From positions 352,823,234 through 352,887,233 of the forward strand of contig NC_064622.1 of assembly GCF_023898315.1 (NCBI RefSeq): 64,000 nucleotides of DNA, read 5' to 3'. This document shows, piece after piece, positions 35,611-44,886 of the stretch. The notes under the pieces are model-generated. The model was not told the DNA's origin and did not search any database. It saw only the letters and a program-made list of their open reading frames with translations. Each line of letters opens with the position of its first letter. Positions within the stretch are counted from its first letter, which is position 1. A program made the position numbers and the translations under genes. This DNA is from Schistocerca nitens. Taxonomy: Eukaryota; Arthropoda; Insecta; Orthoptera; Acrididae.

Positions 35611-35943
35611 ATGCAGATGCGCCAGTTTTGATTATTGACGAACCCATCCATATGAAAGTGGGTTTCGCGTGTACATGCGCATACTAATTTCCATCATGCC
35701 CCACAGCCAACAATGCAGTTTCAACATCCTAACGCAAACCGTTCAGAAGTTATTACGATTTTATTTCTTATAGCTCAACAAGTGTCACCCTGCATTTTAC
35801 CCACCAGTGATGTTGTTGACAGACCCGTCATCCTGCATTTCGCTAATCTCATCTGGCGTTTAAACTTTCTTCTATATACAGAAACAGCATCATCTGCAAG
35901 CAGCCTCACAAAGTTTCGGACTTTATCCACTAAATCAGTTATA

Positions 35944-37365
35944 CACTCCTGGAAATGGAAAAAGGAACACATTGTCACCGGTGTGTCAGACCCACCATAC
36001 TTGCTCCGGACACTGCGAGAGGGCTGTACAAGCAATGATCACACGCACGGCACAGCGGACACACCAGGAACCGCGGTGTTGGCCGTCGAAAGGCGTTAGC
36101 TGCTCAGCATTTGTGCACCGCCGCCGTCAGTGTCAGCCAGTTTGCCGTGGCATACGGAGCTCCATCGCCGTCTTTAACACTGGTAGCATGCCGCGACAGC
36201 GTGGACGTGAACCGTATGTGCAGTTGACGGACTTTGAGCGAGGGCGTATAGTGGGCATGCGGGAGGCCGGGTGGACGTACCGCCGAATTGCTCAACATGT
36301 GGGGCGTGAGGTCTCCACAGTACATCGATGTTGTCGCCAGTGGTCGGCGGAAGGTGCACGTGCCCGTCGACCTGGGACCGGACTGCAGCGACGCACGGAT
36401 GCACGCCAAGACCGTAGGATCCTACGCGGTCCCGTAGGGGACCGCACCGCCACTTCCCAGCAAATTAGGGACACTGTTGCTCCTGGGGTATCGGCGAGGA
36501 CCATTCGCAACCGTCTCCATGAAGCTGGGCTACGGTCCCGCACACCGTTAGGCCGTCTTCCGCTCACGCCCCAACATCGTGCAGCCCGCCTCCAGTGGTG
36601 TCGCGACAGGCGTGAATGGAGGGACGAATGGAGACGTGTCGTCTTCAGCGATGAAAGTCGCTTCTGCCTTGGTGCCAATGATGGTCGTATGCGTGTTTGG
36701 CGCCGTGCAGATGAGCGCCACAATCAGGACTGCATACGACCGAGGCACACAGGGCCAACACCTGGCATCATGGTGTGGGGAGCGATCTCCTACACTGGCC
36801 GTACACCACTGGTGATCGTCGAGGGGACACTGAATAGTGCACGGTACATCCAAACCGTCATCGAACCCATCGTTCTACCATTCCTAGACCGGCAAGGGAA
36901 CTTGCTGTTCCAACAGGACAATGCACGTCCGCATGTATCCCGTGCCACCCAACGTGCTCTAGAAGGTGTAAGTCAACTACCCTGGCCAGCAAGATCTCCG
37001 GATCTGTCCCCCATTGAGCATGTTTGGGACTGGATGAAGCGTCGTCTCACGCGGTCTGCACGTCCAGCACGAACGCTGGTCCAACTGAGGCGCCAGGTGG
37101 AAATGGCATGGCAAGCCGTTCCACAGGACTACATCGAGCATCTCTACGATCGTCTCCATGGGAGAATAGCAGCCTGCATTGCTGCGAAAGGTGGATATAC
37201 ACTGTACTAGTGCCGACATTGTGCATGCTCTGTTGCCTGTGTCTATGTGCCTGTGGTTCTGTCAGTGTGATCATGTGATGTATCTGACCCCAGGAATGTG
37301 TCAATAAAGTTTCCCCTTCCTGGGACAATGAATTCACGGTGTTCTTATTTCAATTTCCAGGAGTG
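35944..37365 (+). mobile_element. full-length Tc1-family transposon, copy 2
   Basis: 1422 bp with TA on both sides (35942-35943 and 37366-37367). The inverted ends are CACTCCTGGAAATGGAAAAA and the complement of ATTTCAATTTCCAGGAGTG. A polyadenylation signal AATAAA at 37303-37308 follows the transposase stop. It is inserted in a LINE reverse-transcriptase fragment. Confidence 0.95.
36188..37210 (+). CDS. Tc1-family transposase, copy 2 (340 aa, apparently intact)
   Basis: Same protein as copies 1 and 3. The start MPRQRGREP is about 240 bp inside the element, and the stop TAG at 37208-37210 follows GGYTLY. Catalytic residues Asp155, Asp244 and Glu277 are all present, DNARPH is intact, and GGYTLY is the usual end. 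The paired N-terminal helix-turn-helix regions and an Arg-rich stretch (RRPGTGLQRR, about residues 60-69) fit a DNA-binding/AT-hook-like linker. No stop or frameshift was seen. Of the three full copies this has the best claim to encode a working enzyme, although the DD32E spacing is unusual. The sequence is GC-rich relative to its flanks. Confidence 0.93.
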   Translation: MPRQRGREPYVQLTDFERGRIVGMREAGWTYRRIAQHVGREVSTVHRCCRQWSAEGARARRPGTGLQRRTDARQDRRILRGPVGDRTATSQQIRDTVAPGVSARTIRNRLHEAGLRSRTPLGRLPLTPQHRAARLQWCRDRREWRDEWRRVVFSDESRFCLGANDGRMRVWRRADERHNQDCIRPRHTGPTPGIMVWGAISYTGRTPLVIVEGTLNSARYIQTVIEPIVLPFLDRQGNLLFQQDNARPHVSRATQRALEGVSQLPWPARSPDLSPIEHVWDWMKRRLTRSARPARTLVQLRRQVEMAWQAVPQDYIEHLYDRLHGRIAACIAAKGGYTLY

Positions 37366-37510
37366 TATATTTTGTAAACAGTAACGGCCACATAACACTT
37401 CCCTGTGCTATCCTCGGAGCACCATTATCTCCAGATTTTCTGCTAGGAAGTCCTGAATCTAGCCCCACATCTGATCTGATACTCTTTAAGTTAGTATTAG
37501 GTTCAGTAAA

Positions 37511-37745
37511 TGATGATGTTTGGTTTGTGGGGCGCTCAACTGCGCGGTTATTAGCGCCTGTACAAATGCCCAACCTTTGCTCAGCCCAATCTCGCCACTT
37601 TCATGAATGAAGATGAAATGATGAGGGCAACACAAACACCCAGTCACCTAGAGGCAGGTGAAAATCCCTGACCCCACCGGGAATTGATTCCGGGACCCCG
37701 TGCACGGGAAAGGAGAACGCGACCGCGAAACCACGAGCTGCGGAC
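37511..37745 (-). mobile_element. SINE of a second tRNA-headed type
   Basis: On the minus strand the head contains CCGTGCACGGGGTCCCGGAA, with a B-box-like piece ATTCCCGGTGGGGTCAGGGA. The body includes a GCGCTCAACTGCGCGG landmark on the plus strand. The exact 10-bp target duplication GTTCAGTAAA flanks it (37501-37510 and 37746-37755). Confidence 0.85.
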
Positions 37746-38066
37746 GTTCAGTAAAAGAAAGAGAAGTTCCATATCGAATGATTTCTAGAAGTCAATGGAA
37801 TATTGATGCTGCATCAATCTACACACAGATGTCAATGGTACTCTAGATTTCATGGAGGAACAGAGCAACCTCAGTTTACGGAATCCAAGGTGATCTTGAG
37901 ATTTTAATTCATAAAAGAGACACAATACGTGAGCGTAAAACACTTTCCAAAATTTCATAGCTGGACCTCATCTATGCAGGTATACAATTACGTCCACCTG
38001 TCCGGTGAATGTTCTTCAAAATTTGGGAAAGTTATTCCTTCTTATATACCTGGGACAATGACTAAG

Positions 38067-38486
38067 TAATGGAAATGGAACATCGCAGCCGTATTTTCGA
38101 AGTATTTATTATTCAAACGCTTACTTTCAACGCAACATTTGTGTCATCATTAGGTCCTGCTATTAACCAAATAAGTACTTCATCATTGTCTCATGTATGT
38201 TAGGATCCGTACAATAACTACTGTATGTGCCGTGGACCGATATTCATCAGGAGTGTATATTCCGAACGGGGGAATGAGCAGTGACTATCTGTTCGGAATA
38301 TGCACACCTGAGGAATAGCGGTCCTCGGCACATAGTTACTTTATGGGTCCTAACATATATGAGCCAATGATGGAGTACTTATTTGGTTAATAGTAGAACC
38401 TAAAGATGTCGCAAATGTGGCGTTGAAAGTAAACGTCTGAATAATAAATACTATAACAACACGCCTTTAGTGTTCCATTTCTATTA
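38067..38486. repeat. 420-bp foldback MITE
   Basis: The two halves are diverged reverse complements along most of their length. It starts TAATGGAAATGGAACA at 38067 and ends TGTTCCATTTCTATTA at 38486. Inner landmarks are ACTTATTTGGTTAATA, TTCGGAATAT and their complements. The loop near 38270 is short. No coding potential. Probably a non-autonomous DNA transposon. Confidence 0.88.
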
Positions 38487-39472
38487 CACCTTGAAAATGG
38501 CCTGTACTATGTGTAGTCACTTGCTACCTTCAGTTGATCCAGCGAGCTGCCATAAACTGCTTCTAGAAAAGTTGCAAGTCTCGTCACTTAGTCGTGTACA
38601 ATCAGTTGTTTGACATTTATTTGTATTGCATTAATTATATAGCAAATCTGGTCTGGTCATTTGATGGCGCTGGTCATACACTTCGTCTCAGTTGCATAAA
38701 CATCAAACTAACTCAACACATTTAGGCGCTGCATATAAATTGAGTACTGCCCCTACAGATTTAGCCTCTCTTTATACGTGCTTACTGTCATTTGTCTTCT
38801 CTGCCATTAGTACGCTCTTCTTTGTACCTTCACTCATTCGATTTTTATTATTGGGGTGGGTTTAGACGACTACTGAGTGCTGCGTCAGACATATAGTTAC
38901 TTCAGTGCGCACCACGAGTGATCACACGTTTGCTAATTTTACAACATTAGAGCACTTTGCATTTGAGCGCTACCAACCACACGTTGTAAAATAAAAAATT
39001 TTGTTTTGTAATTTAAACGGCGCAGTGTATGAAACAGTATTTTTGTGCCGTTCTTATCATGCCAGCAATTGCATAGTGTTTTTCAGAAGTAGCTTATCAG
39101 TATATCTTCCATGGGGTTATGTCTGATAGCCTATCCTAGGCTTTAGCCAAACGTATCGACCGTCAAATGTCATCACGCACCTTTATTTATCCCCGGTCTT
39201 TAAGCAGAAGGTACAGTCGCAACAACTAAATAATGACCTGTGTAGGGAAACAGAGTTCACCCTTTAATAACAGAACACTGTTCATCTCTGGAGATATTAA
39301 GTGAAACTCAACAATGAAAAGAGTCAGAAAAAAATTTGTCTAAAAACCCAAAATAACGTGTTTAATGAACTCAGCAAAGGTATGGAAGCAAATATTCCAC
39401 AGTACACAGAGCGAAACAGACTAGACCACATGCTGGAAGTGCCCAAAAATGCGTTTCTTCAATTGTATACTG
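38487..39472. other. unassigned sequence
   Basis: No gene recognised. 39425-39475 holds the short repeat also seen inverted at 22394-22612. Confidence 0.4.
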
Positions 39473-39645
39473 TGAAACTTCCTGACAAATTAAAACTGTG
39501 TGCCGGGCCGAGACTCGAACTCGGGACCTTTGCCTTTCGCGGGCAAGTTCTGTACCATCTGAGCTACCCAAGCACGACTCACGCCCCGTCCGCACAGCTT
39601 TACTTCCGCCATTACCCCTTCTCCTACCTTACAAACTGTAGCACA
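39473..39645 (-). mobile_element. third SINE type (Lys-tRNA-like head), partial
   Basis: The minus strand carries TAGCTCAG(A)TGGTACAGA-type A-box sequence and a GGTCCCGAGTTCGAGTCTC B-box, followed by a GGCACACAGTTTTAAT body. Same family as the dimer at 59013-59545. It abuts a C-rich run (39659-39670). Confidence 0.8.
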
Positions 39646-40171
39646 ACACGTCCTTCCTCCCCCCCCCCCACCCCCAACCCCCACCCCACCCACAAAAAAG
39701 GGCTACTTAGCGCACGTCAGCGTAGCTGATTGATAGTACATTCATTGAAAGTCTTTAACAAGTGGAAACGTACCAGCGAATTTATCATTAAACAGTTTTA
39801 TATCACTAATTTGTTTCTTCCATCATTCATCTTTAGCCACTGAAATACCGTTCTTCTTAGTATATGCGTGACGAGCGCCGCTTCACTGCTGGAATCAGTT
39901 TGCCCTGATCTATGAGAAGTAGAAAATTACGTGACAATATTCGCCTCGAACACAACAGCATAGATTCCGTAATCTCACTGTTATGCCTCATTAAGACATG
40001 CCTCGATGTCCCTAGGCGACTGTCTGAACAGTCTGTAGAGAAAATCCAGCTATATATTGGATACAGCGAAAATATAAGATGGCAGACTTCGAGTATAAGT
40101 ACTCGTGTTAAGTTAAAAATAGCACGCAATACAAGTCACTTATGTGAATATATCTGAATGTTGAGCGCATA
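39646..40171. other. unassigned sequence
   Basis: A 90-codon minus-strand frame (40129-39857) has no recognised domain. Nothing else seen. Confidence 0.4.
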
Positions 40172-40184
40172 TTGAGCTACGGTA

Positions 40185-40371
40185 GGCCGAAGTGGCCGTG
40201 CGGTTCTAGGCGCTGCAGTCTGGAACCGCGAGACCGCTACGGTCGCAGGTTCGAATCCTGCCTCGGGCATGGATGTGTGTGATGTCCTTAGGTTGGTTAG
40301 GTTTAACTAGCTAGGGGACTAATGACCTCAGAAGTTGAGTCCCATAGTGCTCAGAGCCATTTGAAACATTT
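40185..40371 (+). mobile_element. tRNA-headed SINE, copy 5
   Basis: Plus-strand copy, beginning AGGCCGAAGTGGCC, with GGTTCGAATCC B-box near 40248. The target duplication TTGAGCTACGGTA is at 40172-40184 and 40372-40384. Confidence 0.93.
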
Positions 40372-40384
40372 TTGAGCTACGGTA

Positions 40385-41803
40385 AAAAACTGTGTAACTC
40401 GTAGGATCGGCGTAACAGTAGCAACACTAAACAAATATTATCATAAGTTTTAGTCCACAGTGGAGCACACAAAATATATTTCCAGTGCAAGGAAGATGTC
40501 ATGTTTCAAAATAAATAATTTTAATGTTATTAAATTTATTGACAAGATTATTTCCAACTCAAACAATAAAGACTGAATAATCACACATCTTATAAATATA
40601 AGAGAACCATATCAAACACGCAAATTTAACGAATTATGGCAGATGAGTTCATAAATGCGAGTTGCCTAACTGAAATAAATTATTCTTATAACGAGATACA
40701 AGAACTGTCTTTTTCGCTCCAGATGTATGTTATGATTAGATAACCTCCTAGAGTACTGTGTGCTGATTAATGATTATTATAAGTGGCCCATCTGCGAATC
40801 TTCCGATTACAATGTAAGTGACAAACGAAAGTTTTATCTGGAAACGGGTGTACGTCTACATCAGCATTAGCGAGGCCACTTCAGCACAAGGAGACACTTC
40901 AAACTGACCCTCTTGGTGCTATGGACATCTCATCACACTCACAGCTAGTGACGTTTGAGGAAAGATGTTTCGCCATCTTACCGAGTAAGAAGAAATGCGT
41001 CTCGTTTTCTGACTGACACTAAGTTTTCTCCTAAGAAGACGATTCAGTTCTCTACTACGGGTGAAGATAGTTAGGCAATTTCGAAGACTTCACTGGATCT
41101 CAGTTACCTTGGTTGTCGATTACAATATATTCCTCGTTTCGAGTTTTTTAAGTATTCAGATGTTTTCCAAAGATTGCCGATATTCGATCAACTGGTTTTC
41201 CAGTTGTCGTTAAAGTTCTTGGACATATCAGACGATACTCACGCGTTGCTCTTGGACCGAATGATAGTTCAAAGCGTCTCTCTTCTTCTCCACTTGATAA
41301 GTCGACGTCGAAAGAAGTGTGGTTATGGAGCCCCTAATACAAGCAGTAATCAGCGAAAAAAATCACCTGATGATCATTGAAAACAACGGATGGAGAAGAT
41401 GTGCGCTAGGATAATTTAGGAGAGAATCTAACTTCAAAGATCAGCAAGCCGTATCAAGTGATTTATCAGGGCGAAATTCTCTACACATATCTGCAAAGGG
41501 AAAAGATTGGAAAAGCCGAATTTATAGCTTTGTATCTAGTGAGCTGCCTTCGAAAAGGTGCACGAGCAACCCACACTTCTTTCGAACCAATTGAGACTGG
41601 GCGCTATCGTTTGGTGTTGTGTGTCGGTTCATTTTCGCTTGGCATTCTGGTTAGTTGTCCCGACTGAGTTCCTGGTTGGTTGTCACCAGTTTGGCATGTA
41701 GTGTTTCCTTAGAAGTCAGCATGTGGAGTACTTACATGGTGCAGTAGGGCAGAGCGGATGCTGCTGCGCTCATACATCCTTCCAGTTATTCGTCGAGGTC
41801 ATG
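40385..41803. other. unassigned sequence
   Basis: AT-rich to about 40700, then mixed. Short open frames at 41174-41380 and 41458-41667 have no recognisable domain. Confidence 0.4.
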
Positions 41804-41815
41804 GATAGACGATTT

Positions 41816-41999
41816 TCCCACGCCCGGGTTCCCGGGTTCGATTCCCGGCGGGGTCAGGGATTTTCTCTGCCTCGTGATGGCTGGGTGTTGTGTGCTGTCC
41901 TTAGGTTAGTTAGGTTTAAGTAGTTCTAAGTTCTAGGGGACTGATGACCATAGATGTTAAGTCCCATAGTGCTCAGAGCCATTTGAACCATTTGAATTT
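41816..41999 (+). mobile_element. SINE with a different tRNA head joined to the common tail
   Basis: The tail (TCCTTAGGTTAGTTAGGTTT onward to GAGCCATTTGAACC) is that of the common SINE. The head is CCCGGGTTCCCGGGTTCGATT then CCCGGCGGGGTCAGGGATTT, which instead resembles the head of the 37511-37745 type. The target duplication GATAGACGATTT is at 41804-41815 and 42000-42011. It is either a distinct subfamily or a chimera. Confidence 0.88.
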
Positions 42000-42011
42000 G
42001 ATAGACGATTT

Positions 42012-42358
42012 CGTAATAGCTAATAAAAGTTGGCAATATCTGTGAAGAAAGGCAGTCATCAGAAAGTCGTTCGCTGGAATAACATTTCTTTTGACAGTGC
42101 GAAGAAGCATCTTCACAAATCAAAAGATGTGAAACGTGGTTCTTTCCTAACTGTTCAAACACTGTTCAACACAGTAGTCTACACTAGCACGCCTCCTATC
42201 AGATCTAAATTATCAACTTGTCCGCACACTATTAATGTAGTGCCACTTGTTCATTATAGATATTAATGCTGCATTTCACTGAATCCCATAAGAGTTTGAG
42301 CCCGATGTGGTGTGCGTCTGTACTGAAGGGATCGTTGGCTGTCTCGCCTTCATCAAAA
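42012..42358. other. unassigned sequence
   Basis: No gene recognised between the SINE and the older Tc1-like element. Confidence 0.4.
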
Positions 42359-43462
42359 GTATCCGGACACCGCCAAAAAATACGTTTTTCATATTAGGTG
42401 CATTGTGCTGCCCTTTACTGACAGATAATCCATATCAGCGGCATCAGTAGTCATTAGACATCGTGAGAGAGCAGAATGGGACCCTCCGCGTAACTTATGG
42501 GTTTCGAATGTGGTCAGGTGATTGGGTGTCACTTGTGTCATACGTCTGTACGCAATATTTCCACACTCCTAAGTATCCCTAGGTCCACTGTTTCCGATGT
42601 GATGGTGAAGTGGAAACGTGAGGGAACACGTGCAGCACAAAAGCGTACAGTCCGACCTCGTCTGTTGACTGACAGAGACTGCCGACAGTTGAAGAGGGTC
42701 GTAATGTGTAATAGGCAGACATCTATCCAGACCATTACACAGGAATTCCAAACTGCATCAGGGTCCACTGCAACTACTATGACAGTTAGACGGGAGGTGA
42801 GAAAACTTGGATTCCATGGTCGAGCGGCTGCACCGTTAACTGCCAAACGACGCCTATCTTGGTGTAAGGAGCGTAAACATTGGACGATTGAATAGTGGAA
42901 AAACTTTGTGTGGGGTAGCGAATCACGGTGTACAATGTGGCGATCCAATGGCAGGGTGTGGTGAACGTCATCTGCCAGCGTGTGTAGTACCAAAAGTAAA
43001 ATTGAGAGGCGGTGGTGTTGTGGTCGTGTTTTTCGTGGAGAGGGCTTGCACCCCTTGTTGTTTTGCGTGGCACTATGACAGCACAGGTCTACATTGAAGT
43101 TTTAAGCACCTTCTTGCTTCCCACTGTTGAAGAACAATTCGGGGATGGTGATTGCATCTTTCAACACGATCAAGCACCTGTTCATAATGCACGGCCTGTG
43201 GCAGAGTGGTTACACGACAAAAACATCCCTGTAATAGACTGATCTGAATCCTACAGAACACCTTTGGGATGTTTTGGAACGCCGACTTCTCAGCAGGCCT
43301 CACCGACCGACATCGAGACCTCTCCTCAGTGCAGCACTCTGCGAAGAATGGGCTGCCATTCTCCAAGAAACCTTCCAGCATCTGATGAGCGTATGCCTGC
43401 GAGAGTGGAAGCTGTCATCAACGCTAAGGGATGGCCAACACCATATTGAATTCCAGCATATA
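42359..43462 (+). pseudogene. older Tc1-like transposon and transposase, 3' end lost
   Basis: It starts near TATCCGGACACC (about 42359). The plus strand then reads an N-terminal HTH (LLSIPRSTVSDVMVKWKREG), a linker, KRRLSWCKERKHWTIE, a WGSES piece at the first catalytic Asp region, MTAQVYIEVLSTFLLP, CIFQHDQAPVHNARPV (second Asp), LNPTEHLWDVLERRL (Glu) and a C-terminal EAVINAKGWPTPY. The frame changes at least three times, a stop falls in the N-terminal half, and a deletion of several codons lies between the D-Q-A-P-V-H and LNPTE motifs. The sequence is unrelated at the family level to the 1422-bp elements. Tc1 copy 3 is inserted directly after it, at 43463. The expected right inverted end is not seen beyond copy 3. 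Confidence 0.8.
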
Positions 43463-44884
43463 CAGTCCTGGAAATGGAAAAAAGAACACATTGACACCGG
43501 TGTGTCAGACCCACCATACTTGCTCCGGACACTGCGAGAGGGCTGTACAAGCAATGATCACACGCACGGCACAGCGGACACACCAGGAACCGCGGTGTTG
43601 GCCGTCGAATGGCGCTAGCTGCGCAGCATTTGTGCACCGCCGCCGTCAGTGTCAGCCAGTTTGCCGTGGCATACGGAGCTCCATCGCAGTCTTTAACACT
43701 GGTAGCATGCCGCGACAGCGTGGACGTGAACCGTATGTGCAGTTGACGGACTTTGAGCGAGGGCGTATAGTGGGCATGCGGGAGGCCGGGTGGACGTACC
43801 GCCGAATTGCTCAACACGTGGGGCGTGAGGTCGCCACAGTACATCGATGTTGTCGCCAGTGGTCGGCGGAAGGTGCACGTGCCCGTCGACCTGGGACCGG
43901 ACCGCAGCGACGCACGGATGCACGCCAAGACCGTAGGATCCTACGCAGTGCCGTAGGGGACCGCACCGCCACTTCCCAACAAATTAGGGACACTGTTGCT
44001 CCTGGGGTATCGGCGAGGACCATTCGCAACTGTCTCCATGAAGCTGGGCTACGGTCCCGCACACCGTTAGGCCGTCTTCCGCTCACGCCCCAACATCGTG
44101 CAGCCCGCCTCCAGTGGTGTCGCGACAGGCGTGAATGGAGGGACGAATGGAGACGTGTCGTCTTCAGCGATGAGAGTCGCTTCTGCCTTGGTGCCAATGA
44201 TGGTCGTATGCGTGTTTGGCGCCGTGCAGGTGAGCGCCACAATCAGGACTGCATACGACCGAGGCACACAGGGCCAACACCCGGCATCATGGTGTGGGGA
44301 GCGATCTCCTACACTGGCCGTACACCACTGGTGATCGTCGAGGGGACACTGAATAGTGCACGGTACATCCAAACCGTCATCGAACCCATCGTTCTACCAT
44401 TCCTAGACCGGCAAGGGAACTTGCTGTTCCAACAGGACAATGCACGTCCGCATGTATCCCGTGCCACCCAACGTGCTCTAGAAGGTGTAAGTCAACTACC
44501 CTGGCCAGCAAGATCTCCGGATCTGTCCCCCATTGAGCATGTTTGGGACTGGATGAAGCGTCGTCTCACGCGGTCTGCACGTCCAGCACGAACGCTGGTC
44601 CAACTGAGGCGCCAGGTGGAAATGGCATGGCAAGCCGTTCCACAGGACTACATCCAGCATCTCTACGATCGTCTCCATGGGAGAATAGCAGCCTGCATTG
44701 CTGCGAAAGGTGGATATACACTGTACTATTGCCGACATTGTGCATGCTCTGTTGCCTGTGTCTATGTGCCTGTGGTTCTGTCAGTGTGATCATGTGATGT
44801 ATCTGACCCCAGGAATGTGTCAATAAAGTTTCCCCTTCCTGGGACAATGAATTCACGGTGTTCTTATTTCAATTTCCAGGAGTG
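43463..44884 (+). mobile_element. full-length Tc1-family transposon, copy 3
   Basis: 1422 bp, TA at 43461-43462 and 44885-44886. The left end begins CAGTCCTGG where the other copies have CACTCCTGG. It is inserted next to the older Tc1-like remnant. Confidence 0.95.
43707..44789 (+). CDS. Tc1-family transposase, copy 3 (360 aa, stop-loss extension)
   Basis: 340 residues align to copies 1 and 2, with Asp155, Asp244 and Glu277 kept and DNARPH intact. The usual TAG stop after GGYTLY reads TAT here, so the frame runs 20 residues further (YCRHCACSVACVYVPVVLSV) to TGA at 44787-44789, still inside the element. The extension is hydrophobic and Cys-rich and has no counterpart in the other copies. Upstream, the frame is open to 43431, which lies in the older Tc1-like DNA, so it is not used as the start. 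It also has NCLHE for NRLHE in the second HTH. Otherwise open and possibly functional. Confidence 0.92.
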   Translation: MPRQRGREPYVQLTDFERGRIVGMREAGWTYRRIAQHVGREVATVHRCCRQWSAEGARARRPGTGPQRRTDARQDRRILRSAVGDRTATSQQIRDTVAPGVSARTIRNCLHEAGLRSRTPLGRLPLTPQHRAARLQWCRDRREWRDEWRRVVFSDESRFCLGANDGRMRVWRRAGERHNQDCIRPRHTGPTPGIMVWGAISYTGRTPLVIVEGTLNSARYIQTVIEPIVLPFLDRQGNLLFQQDNARPHVSRATQRALEGVSQLPWPARSPDLSPIEHVWDWMKRRLTRSARPARTLVQLRRQVEMAWQAVPQDYIQHLYDRLHGRIAACIAAKGGYTLYYCRHCACSVACVYVPVVLSV

Positions 44885-44886
44885 TA

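Larger units (their letters stand above)
30236..35792 (-). mobile_element. mariner/IS630-type element with internally amplified transposase segment
   Basis: The outer ends are inverted. CAGGATGACAATTATTGAAC (30236) pairs with the complement of 35773-35792, CAGGGTGACACTTGTTGAGC, and similarity continues for about 50 bp. On the minus strand the right end has the 5' untranslated region and a short HFHMDGFVNNQNWRI piece from just after the first catalytic Asp. Nearly all of the N-terminal half is missing. The centre is a tandem array (30659 to about 35610) of the next part of the same gene. The left end, 30658-30300, holds the C-terminal part (SRDLNTCDSFLC, IKDKVYSSNPK, then RHIIANDGRRIEHVL) in shifting frames. 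The element is 5557 bp, against well under 2 kb expected, because of the array. No complete transposase remains. Target duplication not determined. Confidence 0.75.
35793..37850 (-). mobile_element. LINE reverse-transcriptase fragment, split by Tc1 copy 2 and a SINE
   Basis: Minus-strand pieces are GDNGAPRIAQGSVMWPLLFTKY (37450-37370, read as the QGSVxGPLL box) and, beyond the Tc1 element, VRNFVRLLADDAVSVYRRKF (about 35930-35850, read as the catalytic ADD box). These two boxes are normally about 15-20 residues apart, so Tc1 copy 2 (35944-37365) sits within the RT core. The SINE at 37511-37745 split the upstream part. The LINE is degenerate and predates all three insertions. Confidence 0.6.

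Noticed and set aside
35972-36187. 72-residue N-terminal extension of the Tc1 transposase (412 aa)
   Set aside because: The extension has no domain, is longer than the family norm, and in copy 3 runs out of the element. MPRQRGREP gives the expected 340 aa.
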